Source: Pilosibacter fragilis (GTDB lineage: Bacteria; Bacillota; Clostridia; Lachnospirales; Lachnospiraceae). From it: a DNA stretch of 64,000 bases. Numbering within the stretch: the stretch's first letter is position 1; every line of letters begins with the position of its first letter. The DNA lies in NCBI RefSeq assembly GCF_032490495.1, contig NZ_JAVYJB010000012.1, forward strand, positions 36,649-100,648, in the 5' to 3' direction. This document shows, piece after piece, positions 41,710 through 51,844 of this stretch. The translations under genes and the position numbers were made by a program. The notes under the pieces were generated by a model. That model worked only from the letters and a program-made list of their open reading frames with translations, searched no databases and was not told where the DNA came from.

Positions 41710-42702
41710 ATGAAGAAACACAAGGTCTACTTACAGGAGCTGTCAGCAGAGTTTTCGGAGGCAGATTATTCAAAGTTTTATGAAGTTGTCATGCGGCGGA
41801 TCGAGAACGGAGAGCTTGTTCCGATGAAAAGTGCAAAGAATAACGGGAGGAAGCCGGCATTGCCGCTATGCTTTTGGGAATACGAAAAAGAAGCGGATTA
41901 TACGGAGCTTTATGAGGAACTGAAATATCGGTATCATCCCAGGATCAATACGTTCTATTACCGAGAACATCCGGAATGCTACGAGAGGGACAGAGAGAAG
42001 CTGCAGCTTTTGAGCGATTATCTAAAGGATCATTCGGAGCTTTTGTTGGTTCAGGAAACAATGAATGAGCGCAGCTTTGAGATTTTCCACAGGGAGAAGT
42101 ATTTCCAGAGAGAGGGCGGTCTTGAGCTTTGTAAGAGAGTTGCGATCACTCCGGAAACGCTGGCTTTTTATGAAACATCAGAGCCGCTTTCTTATTATTC
42201 CTGTTCCAAGCAGACACCGCAGAATATTCTGATCATAGAAAATAAGGACACCTTTTTTGATATTCGGAGATATATGAATTCCGGAAATGACAGGATCATG
42301 GGAAGGGAGTTCGGTACAGTGATCTACGGAGCCGGAAAAGGAATCTGGAAGACCTTTGAGGATTATGTCAATGGTGCGGAACGATACTTCCTGGGAAAGA
42401 ATGCATTGTTTTATTTCGGTGATCTTGATTTTGAGGGCATTCTGATCTTTGAACATTTGATCGAGCAGAAGCAGTACCGGGAGAGCGGAATCCATATTTT
42501 TAAAGAGGCGTATGAAAAGATGTTAGATAAGGCATGGCAGCTTGGGTTTTCCATACTACCGGATATGAAGGAAAAGCAGAACGCCAACATCGGAACCAGC
42601 TTTTTGTCGGCATTTGATGCGGAGCGGAGGCATCAGATCCGGGAGCTGCTTGATATGGGAAAATACATTCCACAGGAAATTTTAAATGAACATGATTGGT
42701 GA
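41710..42702 (+). CDS. jetD: Wadjet system nuclease subunit JetD (DUF2220, Toprim-like)
   Basis: 330 residues. JetD is the Toprim-fold nuclease of Wadjet, cutting closed-circular plasmid DNA recognised by the JetABC SMC complex. The Toprim-type metal site is visible as LIIENKDTFFDIRRY near residue 178 (catalytic Glu) and FYFGDLDFEGILIFEHLIEQ near 236 (the DxD motif). The N-terminal half is the DUF3322-type arm domain. First gene of the D-A-B-C operon, 3 bases before jetA. Wadjet is known to restrict plasmid transformation in several bacteria. Confidence 0.88.
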   Translation: MKKHKVYLQELSAEFSEADYSKFYEVVMRRIENGELVPMKSAKNNGRKPALPLCFWEYEKEADYTELYEELKYRYHPRINTFYYREHPECYERDREKLQLLSDYLKDHSELLLVQETMNERSFEIFHREKYFQREGGLELCKRVAITPETLAFYETSEPLSYYSCSKQTPQNILIIENKDTFFDIRRYMNSGNDRIMGREFGTVIYGAGKGIWKTFEDYVNGAERYFLGKNALFYFGDLDFEGILIFEHLIEQKQYRESGIHIFKEAYEKMLDKAWQLGFSILPDMKEKQNANIGTSFLSAFDAERRHQIRELLDMGKYIPQEILNEHDW

Positions 42703-42705
42703 TAA

Positions 42706-44319
42706 ATGATGATCGATAAAGATTTTTTGAAAAATTTTGATCAGAGAATGAAGTGCGTCGGCCGATATTCGGTGCTTTGCAGCAACAGCTTTGATAAAAA
42801 GCTCTGGAAAGAATATGGGATCGAGACACGGGATGAGCAGATGAATATGCTGTTTACATTGCTCCTTTTCATTATGGAGTATTCTCTGCGGGAAGAAAAC
42901 TGCACGATGGACGAGATCGCATCATTTGTGGAGGACATCAGCTACGGATATTACGGGCGGAAATTAAACTTTGAGAAAAGTCAGGAATTTGCAAGGTTTA
43001 TGGTGGAAGATATCCTTGGGAACAGCGGTTCTTCCATGTATTTTAAGGCCTTTGATTATGAAAAACGGACCTATCAGGACATCAATATCCGCTATATTGA
43101 TAATAAGGTCGTGTATCTGGAGAATGGAGTCAGGAGAACCTCCTATTATCTGACGGACGAGGGATATAACATGCTGCTGGCAACAATGGAAATGGAAAAT
43201 AATATGAAGCTTTCTGTTCACGAAATGCTTTTTAAAATGCATTTGGAAAAGGCAGATTATAACCGGGCTGTCGATGACATCAAAAATATTTTCGGTCAGC
43301 TGCGCAAACAGAGCCAGAAGATCGAGGAGGCAATGTTAGCCGTCCGGAGGAACGCTTTATCCTATTCCGTGGAAGAGTATGGAAAATTGGTGGAGGACAA
43401 TATCAGCACCGTGGTGGAGACTAGGGAAAAGTTCCGGCTCCACCGTGACTTTATTGAAGAAAAAATTGAAGAATTCGAAGAAAAGCAGATGAATGCGGAA
43501 GAATTCACGGAAAAAGAAAAAACGAATCTGGGTAATCTCAGGACGATCGGACGGTACCTGACGCAGACGCTGGACGAGCATCAGCGGATCCTGGGACAGC
43601 ACTTTGACCTGAAGAAACTGTACGATGAGGAGCTGGAAAATTATTCCAATATGACATTGGTGCAGCGGTTTCCGTTCCGGAGTGATGTCTATGACAAGAT
43701 TTTGAAGGATGCGTCACTTCTGAAAAACGCGGATAAAATATTTGCGCCCCTGTTTAGCAGCCGGATCAATAAGATTTTCAACCCTGAAAAAATGATGGAA
43801 TATCAGAAAAAGCTAAAGAAATCAGATGTGGAAGACGAGTCCATGGAACTGGATTTTGATGAGGAAGAATACAACCGGGAAAAGGAGCAGCGCAGGCAGG
43901 AACGGACGAAAAAATATGAGGGCTGCGTCAATGTCATTCTGGAACAGCTGGTAATCCATAAGGAAATGACACTGGAAACATTAAATATCAGCTGTAAAGA
44001 GGAAGAACGGGAACGGCTGCTTCCAACTGCGGAAATATTCAGGGAAGTCATCATCGAGTTCCTGACAGCCGGAACGATCGATATCGGGACGATTCAGAAA
44101 GAACAGACCGACTATCTCATGGATGCCTCAGAGGGCTTTGTACTGAATGAGATGCTTCTGGCTATTCTGGAAGACCGGAGATACCGGAAAATCGGGAAGA
44201 TCCATATATTCCCAATGGAAGACGGGAAACATGTACATTTTAAAAACGTGATGGACGAAGCCGGGAACCGGAGAAATTTCAAATGTTCCAACGTGGGATT
44301 TTGCTATGAGGAGAGATAA
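42706..44319 (+). CDS. jetA: Wadjet system kleisin-like subunit JetA (type II, DUF5716-like)
   Basis: 537 residues, starting at one of two adjacent ATGs (42706 or 42709). JetA is the kleisin that bridges the SMC heads, like MukF. Largely helical; winged-helix-like N-terminus (DEQMNMLFTLLLFIMEYSLR) and a long coiled region KIEEFEEKQMNAEEFTEKEK near 250. The C-terminal part beginning NVILEQLVIHKEMTLETLN resembles a winged helix that would sit on a SMC head. Preceded by jetD and followed 3 bases later by jetB. Assignment rests on position, length and the DUF5716 pattern. Confidence 0.82.
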   Translation: MMIDKDFLKNFDQRMKCVGRYSVLCSNSFDKKLWKEYGIETRDEQMNMLFTLLLFIMEYSLREENCTMDEIASFVEDISYGYYGRKLNFEKSQEFARFMVEDILGNSGSSMYFKAFDYEKRTYQDINIRYIDNKVVYLENGVRRTSYYLTDEGYNMLLATMEMENNMKLSVHEMLFKMHLEKADYNRAVDDIKNIFGQLRKQSQKIEEAMLAVRRNALSYSVEEYGKLVEDNISTVVETREKFRLHRDFIEEKIEEFEEKQMNAEEFTEKEKTNLGNLRTIGRYLTQTLDEHQRILGQHFDLKKLYDEELENYSNMTLVQRFPFRSDVYDKILKDASLLKNADKIFAPLFSSRINKIFNPEKMMEYQKKLKKSDVEDESMELDFDEEEYNREKEQRRQERTKKYEGCVNVILEQLVIHKEMTLETLNISCKEEERERLLPTAEIFREVIIEFLTAGTIDIGTIQKEQTDYLMDASEGFVLNEMLLAILEDRRYRKIGKIHIFPMEDGKHVHFKNVMDEAGNRRNFKCSNVGFCYEER

Positions 44320-44322
44320 GAG

Positions 44323-45069
44323 ATGGCATACGAAGCAGAGATGATCACATACAGCCAGAAAATATTTTACTACCTTTTGTGCCATGGTGCGTTAAGCGAT
44401 CTGGACGCGGGAGTCAATGATCTGTACCGCGCCTATGTGGAGCACGAGGAGGTCATGAATTTAGTGAAAAATCAGGCGGAGATTGCGGATTGTAAGATCG
44501 AGAGATACGGAACCACGATCTATCTGATGCCGGATATCGACAATAAATATCTTGGATTTACGAAGGCAGATCTGAAAAAAGAATTGTGTAAGCCCAATGC
44601 CACGGACCGGGACTACTATCTGGCTCAGTTTGTGATCCTGACGCTGCTTGCAGAATTCTATGACGGTCAGGGAAGCACCAGCAAATCCAGAGAATTCCTG
44701 AAACTCGGAGAGCTGCAGAATATCGTGTCGGAGCGGTTGAAGGCGGGACTTGCACTTGAACAGGAGAGAGAGCAGGATGGAACGAATCTTTACACCGAGA
44801 TGTACGAAACGGTTCTGGATTATAAGAGCATGAGTGAAGCTTATGAATCGTTAAAGAGTGTGGAGGCAGGCAGCCGGTCAAAGTATACGAAGGAAGGATA
44901 TGTAAGCATTATCTGCAATTTTTTGGACCGACAGGAGCTGATTATCTTTATCCCGGAAGATGAGATGATCAAGACCACAGCAAAACTCGACAACATTATG
45001 GAATACAAGATCCTGAACAAGGAAAATTACGCAAGGATCATGGAGACATTGGGGGAGACACATGAGTAA
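44323..45069 (+). CDS. jetB: Wadjet system KITE-like subunit JetB (DUF6063-like)
   Basis: 248 residues. JetB is the small winged-helix (KITE/MukE-like) subunit of the Wadjet SMC complex. N-terminal SQKIFYYLLCHGALSDLDAG is a typical MukE-like helical start and RYGTTIYLMPDIDNKYLGFT is an early beta hairpin. The gene overlaps jetC by 8 bases, so JetB and JetC are translationally coupled. The assignment depends on its fixed place between jetA and jetC. Confidence 0.8.
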   Translation: MAYEAEMITYSQKIFYYLLCHGALSDLDAGVNDLYRAYVEHEEVMNLVKNQAEIADCKIERYGTTIYLMPDIDNKYLGFTKADLKKELCKPNATDRDYYLAQFVILTLLAEFYDGQGSTSKSREFLKLGELQNIVSERLKAGLALEQEREQDGTNLYTEMYETVLDYKSMSEAYESLKSVEAGSRSKYTKEGYVSIICNFLDRQELIIFIPEDEMIKTTAKLDNIMEYKILNKENYARIMETLGETHE

Positions 45070-48000
45070 GATATCGCGGATCCGGATTTTAAACCTGAAT
45101 TACAATAATAATACCATAAAGATCGACGACGAAACCTTTGATCTCGGTGGTCAGAATACGCTGATCTCCCTGCGCAACGGCGGTGGGAAAAGCGTACTGG
45201 TGCAGATGATCGTGAGTCTTTTTGTGAACCGGACATACCGGGATTTCGGAGATCGGCCGTTTAAGAGTTATTTTACGACGAACCGTCCGACGTTCCTCAT
45301 GACGGAATGGATCCTTGACAATGGAATCGATCGTTTTCTGGCGGGGATGATGGTGCGGAAAAACCAGAAGGAAGATAATGACACGGAAGAGCTGGAAATG
45401 TACACATTTACCGGGAGCTATTCGAATGGCTGTAAATATGACCTTGACAATCTTCCAATCATTCGACAGGACGGAAATAAAAAGATCCTGAAGGGCTTCG
45501 GAGAATGCAAAAATCTTCTGGAAGAGATCAGCAGGAGTGAGCCGGGGAATTTCCGCCTGTATGATATGGCGAGCCAGTACGGGAGACGCCAGTATTTTTC
45601 CACACTCCGCCAGTATCAGATCAACAATAAAGAATGGGAGAGCATTATCCGGAAGGTAAACCAGAAGGAGTCCGGGCTTTCGGAGCTGTTCCAGAACGCA
45701 AAGGATGAAAAGGATCTGGTGGAAAACTGGTTTCTGCGTCCCATCGAGGATAAATTAAATCAGGAAAAGAATAAGATCGACGAGTTCCGGAAGCTGGCAT
45801 TCCAGTTTATTGAACAGTACCGGAGCAATCAGTCGAAGATCCGCCGCAAGGGGATCATTGAACAGTATTTTGAGGACACGAAACCGCTGAAAAATATGAT
45901 TGATGATTATGCGCAGAAAGACCGGGACGCTGTGAACCTAAGAACAGAGATAATCCTCTATGCGAAATCGCTCCGGAAAGAACTGGATCGGCTGCAGACA
46001 GAGATCTCTGCCGGTCAGGAGAAGTTCGAACAGATCGAGAGAGAGCAGAGACAGATCGTTTATGAACAGCTCTCCTACCAGATCTATCTCAGTGAGGACC
46101 AGAAAACAGAGATCCTTTCACAGAGAGCGCAGCAGGAGATCGAGATCACAAGACTCACGTCTCTGAAGAATCATCTCTTACGAAAGATCGATACGTATGA
46201 TCTTCATAAGATCTATCTGGAATTAAAGGACTTTGAACGCCAGAAGGCGGAGGTGGACGCGAAACTTCAGGTACTTTTACAGAAAACGGAAGAATCGAAG
46301 GATGAGATCGAGAAGATCGGATGCCGCTTATATGCGCTGTATTCGGAAAATGCCAAAAAGCTGAAGGATCAGAGACAGTCGGAGGAGGAAACACTTGCGG
46401 AAACGGAAAGAGCCCGGGAAAATGCACAACGGGAGCGGGACGAGAAGGAGCGGGAGATCCGGAAATTAAGCGGAGATATTGGAGCGAAAGAGAGCAGAGT
46501 CAGGAGCTATGATGAGGTGGAAGACTCCTTTAACAGGGAGTTTGGCGCCGACCTCAGGAGAAATCTCCTTGGGCTTTATGAAGATGGAGCGCTGGAGATT
46601 TTCCGGAAGGAGATCGATGCGGGACTGCAGGAGAAGAAAAATAAGTCGGTGAAATACGCCCGGAAACTTATGGAACAGGAACAGACCCGGAAAAAGCTTT
46701 CGCAGGAAGCTTCGGACGGAACTGTGACGTTAAATGACATTGCCCATAAGTTCGACCATGTTTCTGAGAAACTTGCAGATCTGGAAAGACAAAAAACGGA
46801 ACGTCTGCGGATCATGAAATATGCCAATGTGGACGAAGAACATCTTGACAGAAGAGATCTGATCCTGGATCAGCTTGACGGAAAGATCAGGGAATTAGAT
46901 GTCGCGAGAAGCAGACTGATTCGGAAAAAGGGGGATCAGGAAAAACATTTCAGACAGTTAAAAGAGGGAAAGATCACGGAGCTTCCGGAAAACATCAGGA
47001 CTTATATGGAGCAGAACGGGATCGACCTTGTATACGGAATGGAATGGCTCTCAAAAAATGGCAGGACAGCCGAAGAAAATGCCGAACTTGTGAAGAAGAA
47101 TCCGTTTATTCCCTACTCGATCCTGATGGAACGGTCGTTCCTTGAGCGATTTCAAAAGAACGGGGAGGAATTATATACAAGCTTCCCGATTCCGATCATT
47201 GTGAAGGAAGAGCTGGAACAGGAGCAGGAACATGTAGATTCCAGATTTGCGGCTTATGGGAATGTACATTTTTATGTCATGTTCAACACACATCTTCTTG
47301 ACCGGGAGGAGCTGGAAAAGATTCTGGGGAAGATCCGCCGGGAGATCGAAGATCTGAAAAAGGCGGTGGAGGACAAGGACGCCGATCTTGAGACCTACAG
47401 AAGCTACCGGAGTGTGGTTGAAAATCAGACGTTCAGCACGGCTCTCTGTCAGCAGACAGAAAAAGAGATCAATCGTCTGAAGGATGAGAGGACAGCCGTA
47501 AAAGGACGTCTGGAAGAGATCTATCGGGAGCAGAGCAGGCTGGAAGAGGAGAAAAAAGAGATCGAAACGCTTGCGGATACGGTAAAGGAACAGATCGATG
47601 GCTTAAAGAGAATGGACGTACAGTTTGAGATCCTCCTCAAAAAATATGATCAGTATGAGACGGACCGGACAAGTCTGGAACGTCTGAAAAAGGAGAATCG
47701 TGAACTTACGGAGAAGCAGACAGCGCTTTCCGTGCGTCTGGGTGAACTCCGGGAACAGGAGATGGGACTTAGGGCACTGGTGAAGGAATTTGCGGAGAAG
47801 ATCGACCGCGAGGAGAAGAAACAGGCGGAATTTGAAGAGATCGCGAGAACAGCGGAGAACAGGGATCTGTCTTCTTTGACGCAGATGACCTCGGAAGAGC
47901 TGGAAGCGAGATACTATGCGCTGACGAAGGTGATATCGGACAGTGTGGAAGAGCTTCGAAAGTCACAGACGGACTGGATCGGAAGAATCAGCGGGAAGAG

Positions 48001-49621
48001 GACAGAGCTCAAAAAGAAAAATGAGGACAGTCAGATCCCGGAGAAAGAATACCAGAGTCTCGTGTGCCCGGAAGAACAGTATGACGCATGGAAACGGCAG
48101 AAAAAGCAGACGGAGAGGGAACTCAACAAAGCGAATGAAGAAAATACGGCTCTTGGAAGAAAAGAAGGTGCGCTGACAACAACGATCACGCTCTATATGA
48201 GGAATCTGAAAAAGGAAACCGGATATGAGCAGCCGGCAGAGAGAAAGACGATCACAGATACGGAATTCGAAAAACGTCTGAATCTCAAGGAATATGAGCT
48301 TACGGCACATCAGAAAAAATTGAGTCAGCTTCGGGAGAGAAATATACAGATAGCTTCGCAGGCGGCAGGCGTGGAGGAGTATGTGGATGAGCCGATTCCT
48401 GCAGAGTTGATTTCTGGAGATGGCCTGAGTTCCGCAGATGAACGGATGTCTGTGGAGCGTTCGATCGCGTCAGGTGGTCTGATTCCAGAGAGTGGGGCTG
48501 ACGCGTATTCGGAAACCGGAGAGAATAAAATTCTTTTGTCCATTCAGGAGCGGATCCCGGATGTGCGGAATGAGGAAATGGATGTCATAAAAGGGTACCA
48601 GAAGGAGATCCGCAGGAAGATTACGGAGAGTTCCAAGGCACTGGACCGGTGCAGGGGTGACGTATCAGAGATAATCCGTGAGATTGCGTCCGGAAAAACG
48701 TACGCGGATGATTACTTTAAGAAGACTTTCGAAAGTCTGCTCTCCCAGACAGCCAGCCCGCGGAATCTGTTCAGGCAGTTTGAAATGAACCGGCAGGCGT
48801 ACGAAAATCAGCTGGAAAAACTGAAGATCGATCTCGCCCATATCGATGACGAACAGAAAAATCTGGAAATGATGTTTCTGGAATACGTTGAGCAGATCAA
48901 TGCGAATATCGGCATGATCGATAAGAACTCTACGATCTCTGTGAGGGGAAGAAGTCTGAAGATGCTGCGGATCCAGGTGCCTGACTGGGAGACGGAGAGA
49001 GAGCATTTCCGGCTGAAGCTGCATGACTATTTTGAAAATATCGTGAAGCTTGGAATCGAGACGATCGAAAAAAATGGAAACCTGACAGAGTTTCTGGGAA
49101 GAGTGATCACCACCAGAAAACTGTATGACGATGTTGCAGGGATCCAGAACGTGAAGATCCGGCTGTACAAGATCGAGGCGGAGCGCGAAGTGCCGATCTC
49201 CTGGTCCGAGGTATCCGCCAACTCCGGCGGCGAAGGCTTCCTGTCCGCCTTCGTGATTCTGACCTGCCTTTTAAGCTATATGCGGCGCGATGAGACGGAT
49301 CTCTTTACCTCCGGAGAGGAAGGAAAGACCCTGATCATGGACAACCCGTTTGCCCAGACAAATGCGGAGCATCTCTTAAAACCCCTGATCGAGATGGCAA
49401 AAAAGACAAACACGCAGCTGATCTGTCTTTCCGGCTTAGGCGGCGATTCCATATACAACCGGTTTGACAATATCTATGTATTAAAGCTTGTTGAATCCAG
49501 TATCCGGAATGGGGTACAGAGGGTGGATGTGACCCATATGAAGGGTGAGGAGACGAAACGGATGGTATTGTCGGAGTTTAAGATGGAGCAGATGAGTTTG
49601 TTTGAGATGATGGAGGAGTAA
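45062..49621 (+). CDS. jetC: Wadjet system SMC-like ATPase JetC
   Basis: 1519-residue SMC/MukB-like ATPase, the motor that extrudes DNA loops and licenses JetD cleavage. Walker A lies at residues 39-44 in LISLRNGGGKSVLVQM. The ABC signature is SANSGGEGFLSAFVIL near 1385 and Walker B is TLIMDNPFAQTN near 1425, followed by an ICLSGLGGDSIYNRFDNIYV segment. Between them run two very long coiled-coil arms rich in Glu, Lys and Arg. A low-complexity acidic segment near residues 1110-1165 (SGDGLSSADERMSV, SIASGGLIPESGADAYSE) interrupts the second arm. Overlaps jetB by 8 bases. No clear terminator follows. Confidence 0.92.
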   Translation: MSKISRIRILNLNYNNNTIKIDDETFDLGGQNTLISLRNGGGKSVLVQMIVSLFVNRTYRDFGDRPFKSYFTTNRPTFLMTEWILDNGIDRFLAGMMVRKNQKEDNDTEELEMYTFTGSYSNGCKYDLDNLPIIRQDGNKKILKGFGECKNLLEEISRSEPGNFRLYDMASQYGRRQYFSTLRQYQINNKEWESIIRKVNQKESGLSELFQNAKDEKDLVENWFLRPIEDKLNQEKNKIDEFRKLAFQFIEQYRSNQSKIRRKGIIEQYFEDTKPLKNMIDDYAQKDRDAVNLRTEIILYAKSLRKELDRLQTEISAGQEKFEQIEREQRQIVYEQLSYQIYLSEDQKTEILSQRAQQEIEITRLTSLKNHLLRKIDTYDLHKIYLELKDFERQKAEVDAKLQVLLQKTEESKDEIEKIGCRLYALYSENAKKLKDQRQSEEETLAETERARENAQRERDEKEREIRKLSGDIGAKESRVRSYDEVEDSFNREFGADLRRNLLGLYEDGALEIFRKEIDAGLQEKKNKSVKYARKLMEQEQTRKKLSQEASDGTVTLNDIAHKFDHVSEKLADLERQKTERLRIMKYANVDEEHLDRRDLILDQLDGKIRELDVARSRLIRKKGDQEKHFRQLKEGKITELPENIRTYMEQNGIDLVYGMEWLSKNGRTAEENAELVKKNPFIPYSILMERSFLERFQKNGEELYTSFPIPIIVKEELEQEQEHVDSRFAAYGNVHFYVMFNTHLLDREELEKILGKIRREIEDLKKAVEDKDADLETYRSYRSVVENQTFSTALCQQTEKEINRLKDERTAVKGRLEEIYREQSRLEEEKKEIETLADTVKEQIDGLKRMDVQFEILLKKYDQYETDRTSLERLKKENRELTEKQTALSVRLGELREQEMGLRALVKEFAEKIDREEKKQAEFEEIARTAENRDLSSLTQMTSEELEARYYALTKVISDSVEELRKSQTDWIGRISGKRTELKKKNEDSQIPEKEYQSLVCPEEQYDAWKRQKKQTERELNKANEENTALGRKEGALTTTITLYMRNLKKETGYEQPAERKTITDTEFEKRLNLKEYELTAHQKKLSQLRERNIQIASQAAGVEEYVDEPIPAELISGDGLSSADERMSVERSIASGGLIPESGADAYSETGENKILLSIQERIPDVRNEEMDVIKGYQKEIRRKITESSKALDRCRGDVSEIIREIASGKTYADDYFKKTFESLLSQTASPRNLFRQFEMNRQAYENQLEKLKIDLAHIDDEQKNLEMMFLEYVEQINANIGMIDKNSTISVRGRSLKMLRIQVPDWETEREHFRLKLHDYFENIVKLGIETIEKNGNLTEFLGRVITTRKLYDDVAGIQNVKIRLYKIEAEREVPISWSEVSANSGGEGFLSAFVILTCLLSYMRRDETDLFTSGEEGKTLIMDNPFAQTNAEHLLKPLIEMAKKTNTQLICLSGLGGDSIYNRFDNIYVLKLVESSIRNGVQRVDVTHMKGEETKRMVLSEFKMEQMSLFEMMEE

Positions 49622-49664
49622 TAGCCAGGGCATATTTCCAGGACAGAAAAGGAGTAAGAATGTT

Positions 49665-50006
49665 TTGAACATACAGATTTTTGGCACGAAAAAGTGCAAT
49701 GATACAAAGAAGGCAGAGCGGTTCTTTAAAGAGCGCGGTATCAAATACCAGTTTATTGACATGAAAGAGAAGGGAATGAGCAAAGGCGAGTTTCGTTCAG
49801 TTGCAGAGGTCAACGGCGGAATCGAAAATATGGTCAACTGGGATGGAAAAGATAAGGATACGCTTGCACTGATCAAGTATATCGCGGATGAGGATAAGTT
49901 AGAGAAGATTCTGGAAAGTCCGTCCGTGATCAGGACGCCGGTTGTAAGAAACGGGAAACAGTCCACACTGGGGTATCAGCCGGAGGTGTGGAAGGAATGG
50001 AAGTAA
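49665..50006 (+). CDS. ArsC/Spx-family thioredoxin-fold protein
   Basis: 113 residues, likely TTG start at 49665 with AAAGGAG 11 bases upstream; the nearby ATG at 49660 is out of frame and closes after two codons. Thioredoxin fold with one N-terminal cysteine (IFGTKKCNDTKKAERFFKER), the VNWDGKDKD helix and the cis-proline region SPSVIRTPVVRNGKQSTLGY. This is the ArsC-related family, often annotated arsenate reductase, but the ArsC catalytic arginine pattern is not obvious, so a general redox role is safer. Directly follows Wadjet, probably by chance. Confidence 0.78.
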   Translation: MNIQIFGTKKCNDTKKAERFFKERGIKYQFIDMKEKGMSKGEFRSVAEVNGGIENMVNWDGKDKDTLALIKYIADEDKLEKILESPSVIRTPVVRNGKQSTLGYQPEVWKEWK

Positions 50007-50101
50007 TAAGCGGCAGATAGGAGCAGGATGGGAGTGGCTTATCTGCTCATGCTCAGAACACAACTGAAATGAGATCATTTACTGGAAAAGAGGAAATTTT
50101 T

Positions 50102-50422
50102 ATGAAACAGGAAACCATAGACAGAATCCGCAAATTCACCGATGACCGCGACTGGGAGCAGTTTCATTCTGCCGAGAACCTTGCGAAATCCATCGTCATC
50201 GAGGCAGCAGAACTCCTGGAGTGCTTCCAGTGGAACGATGAGGAGTATGACCTGCAGCATGTAAAAGAGGAGCTGGCGGATGTGATCGTATACTCCCAGA
50301 ACCTTTTGGACAAGCTGGGACTTGACGCAGATGAAATCGTGAATATGAAGATGGAAATGAATGAGAAGAAGTATCCGGTGGAGAAGGCGAAGGGGAAGTC
50401 GGCGAAGTATGATTGCTTGTGA
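50102..50422 (+). CDS. MazG-like nucleotide pyrophosphohydrolase
   Basis: 106 residues from ATG 50102 (AGAGGAAA 8 bases upstream). All-alpha NTP pyrophosphatase: metal ligands in SIVIEAAELLECFQW (ExxE) and VKEELADVIVYSQNLLDKLG (ExxD). It removes pyrophosphate from non-canonical or excess nucleotides. Full length for the small MazG-like/iMazG group. The substrate is unknown. Confidence 0.88.
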   Translation: MKQETIDRIRKFTDDRDWEQFHSAENLAKSIVIEAAELLECFQWNDEEYDLQHVKEELADVIVYSQNLLDKLGLDADEIVNMKMEMNEKKYPVEKAKGKSAKYDCL

Positions 50423-50490
50423 AAGAGTGTAGATATCGCCCAATGGACTGATTCTGAACAGAGGTTATCGCTGGGCATTTAGAATGAAAG

Positions 50491-50527
50491 AAGCACCAGA
50501 ACCGGTGAAATGCCGGAAATGGTGCTT
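50491..50527. terminator. Terminator between convergent MazG-like and P1 peptidase genes
   Basis: AAGCACCA (50491-50498) pairs with TGGTGCTT (50520-50527), with an inner CCGG pair. Confidence 0.7.
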
Positions 50528-50544
50528 CAAGTCTATTTTGAGGT

Positions 50545-51609
50545 TCAGGCTTCCCTGTCCTTAAGATATTCTGCAAGACTGTAATACAGCTCTCCCTCTC
50601 TTCCGCGTGTCTGTTTTGCTGCCGTCATGGAATTTAAGATCGCTTCCTGTTCGGCTTCCGCCGCAGCAAGAAAAGCCCGGTTGATCACATGCTCCGGAAT
50701 TGCTGATATCTGGAGCAGTTCCTCCTCGCGACCGGACGGGATCCGATTTGCGGTTGTAAAGCCGATCATGACTTCCCCGCTTCCATGTCCCGTATAACCG
50801 CCGGTTCGTGCGATGCCGACCCCTGTTCTTTTCAGAATCCGTTTGAGCTGACGGCTTGTCAATGGGAGATCGGTAGCCAGAATGCTCATGATCGAACCTT
50901 TGTCTTCTTCGGATGCAGCCATATCATTCTTTTCCTGCTTCCATTCCAGAATTTTTGGACCAACAGCTTCTCCGTTCAGCACAAAGTCTTCGGTTGCACC
51001 AAAGTTTGACTGAACCAGAACGCCGATGGTGTATTCCTTTTCACCAATACAGATCACGCGGGACGCAGATCCGATTCCGCCCTTCATGCCGTAGCAGATG
51101 GTACCGGCACCGGCGCCGACATCCCCTTCTTCGAACTCCTCGGCAGCGACCGCAAAAGCCTGCCGCACTTCTTTTTCACCAACTGCACGTTTCTGGATCT
51201 GGTTGATCCGGCAGTCATTGCACTCGCCAACGACCGGATTGATGCTCATGGGTTCCAGCCCATCGTTCTGGCACTGCTCGATCACGATACTGGCAAGTGC
51301 ATCCCAAACCTTTCCGACATTTAACGTATTTGTAAGGGCGATCGGCGTTTCAAGGGTCCCAAGCTCTTCTACCTGTACCAGACCGGCACTTTTTCCAAAT
51401 CCATTGTGGACATAGGCTGCCGCCGTATAGTGATTTGCAAATGCATTGTCCGGTCCAGGGATGATCACGGTCACACCGGTATGATTTTCTTCTGTGTTCA
51501 CAGTACAGTGTCCTACCAGTACACCAGGTACATCCGTAATCGCATTTCTTTTTCCTGTTTTCACTCTTCCGGGTACGATTCCAAAGTCCCGAATCCGTTT
51601 TTTCTCCAC
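50545..51609 (-). CDS. P1-family aminopeptidase (DmpA/BapA-like, self-processing)
   Basis: 354 residues, GTG start at 51609 with AAGGAGG 8 bases upstream. N-terminal-nucleophile hydrolase that cuts itself into alpha and beta chains and removes N-terminal residues or cleaves beta-peptides. It opens RIRDFGIVPGRVKTGKRNAI TDVPGV-like family sequence, then the substrate-site VQVEELGTLETPIALTNTLN. The predicted cleavage and nucleophile serine are in YGMKGGIGSASRVICIGEK near residue 182; the later GGYTGHGSGEVMIGFTTANR loop is also conserved. No signal peptide. Monocistronic. Confidence 0.9.
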   Translation of the reverse strand: MEKKRIRDFGIVPGRVKTGKRNAITDVPGVLVGHCTVNTEENHTGVTVIIPGPDNAFANHYTAAAYVHNGFGKSAGLVQVEELGTLETPIALTNTLNVGKVWDALASIVIEQCQNDGLEPMSINPVVGECNDCRINQIQKRAVGEKEVRQAFAVAAEEFEEGDVGAGAGTICYGMKGGIGSASRVICIGEKEYTIGVLVQSNFGATEDFVLNGEAVGPKILEWKQEKNDMAASEEDKGSIMSILATDLPLTSRQLKRILKRTGVGIARTGGYTGHGSGEVMIGFTTANRIPSGREEELLQISAIPEHVINRAFLAAAEAEQEAILNSMTAAKQTRGREGELYYSLAEYLKDREA

Positions 51610-51844
51610 GTTGATTTCCTCCTTGGATTTTGTCGGCTATTTCTAATGATTGTATCATAGTTTGTGAGAAATAAAAACAGGATGAGGGGAATTTTTACAC
51701 CAATCGTATTTATAGGATATTTTATTTACCAACATCCAACGGTGAAATGTTGTCGATAAGTACTTTGCCATTTTTTATGTTAATAGGAAGAAAGAACTAT
51801 TAAATACGGCAAAATAAAAGTTGAATATTCATAATAAAATGGAT

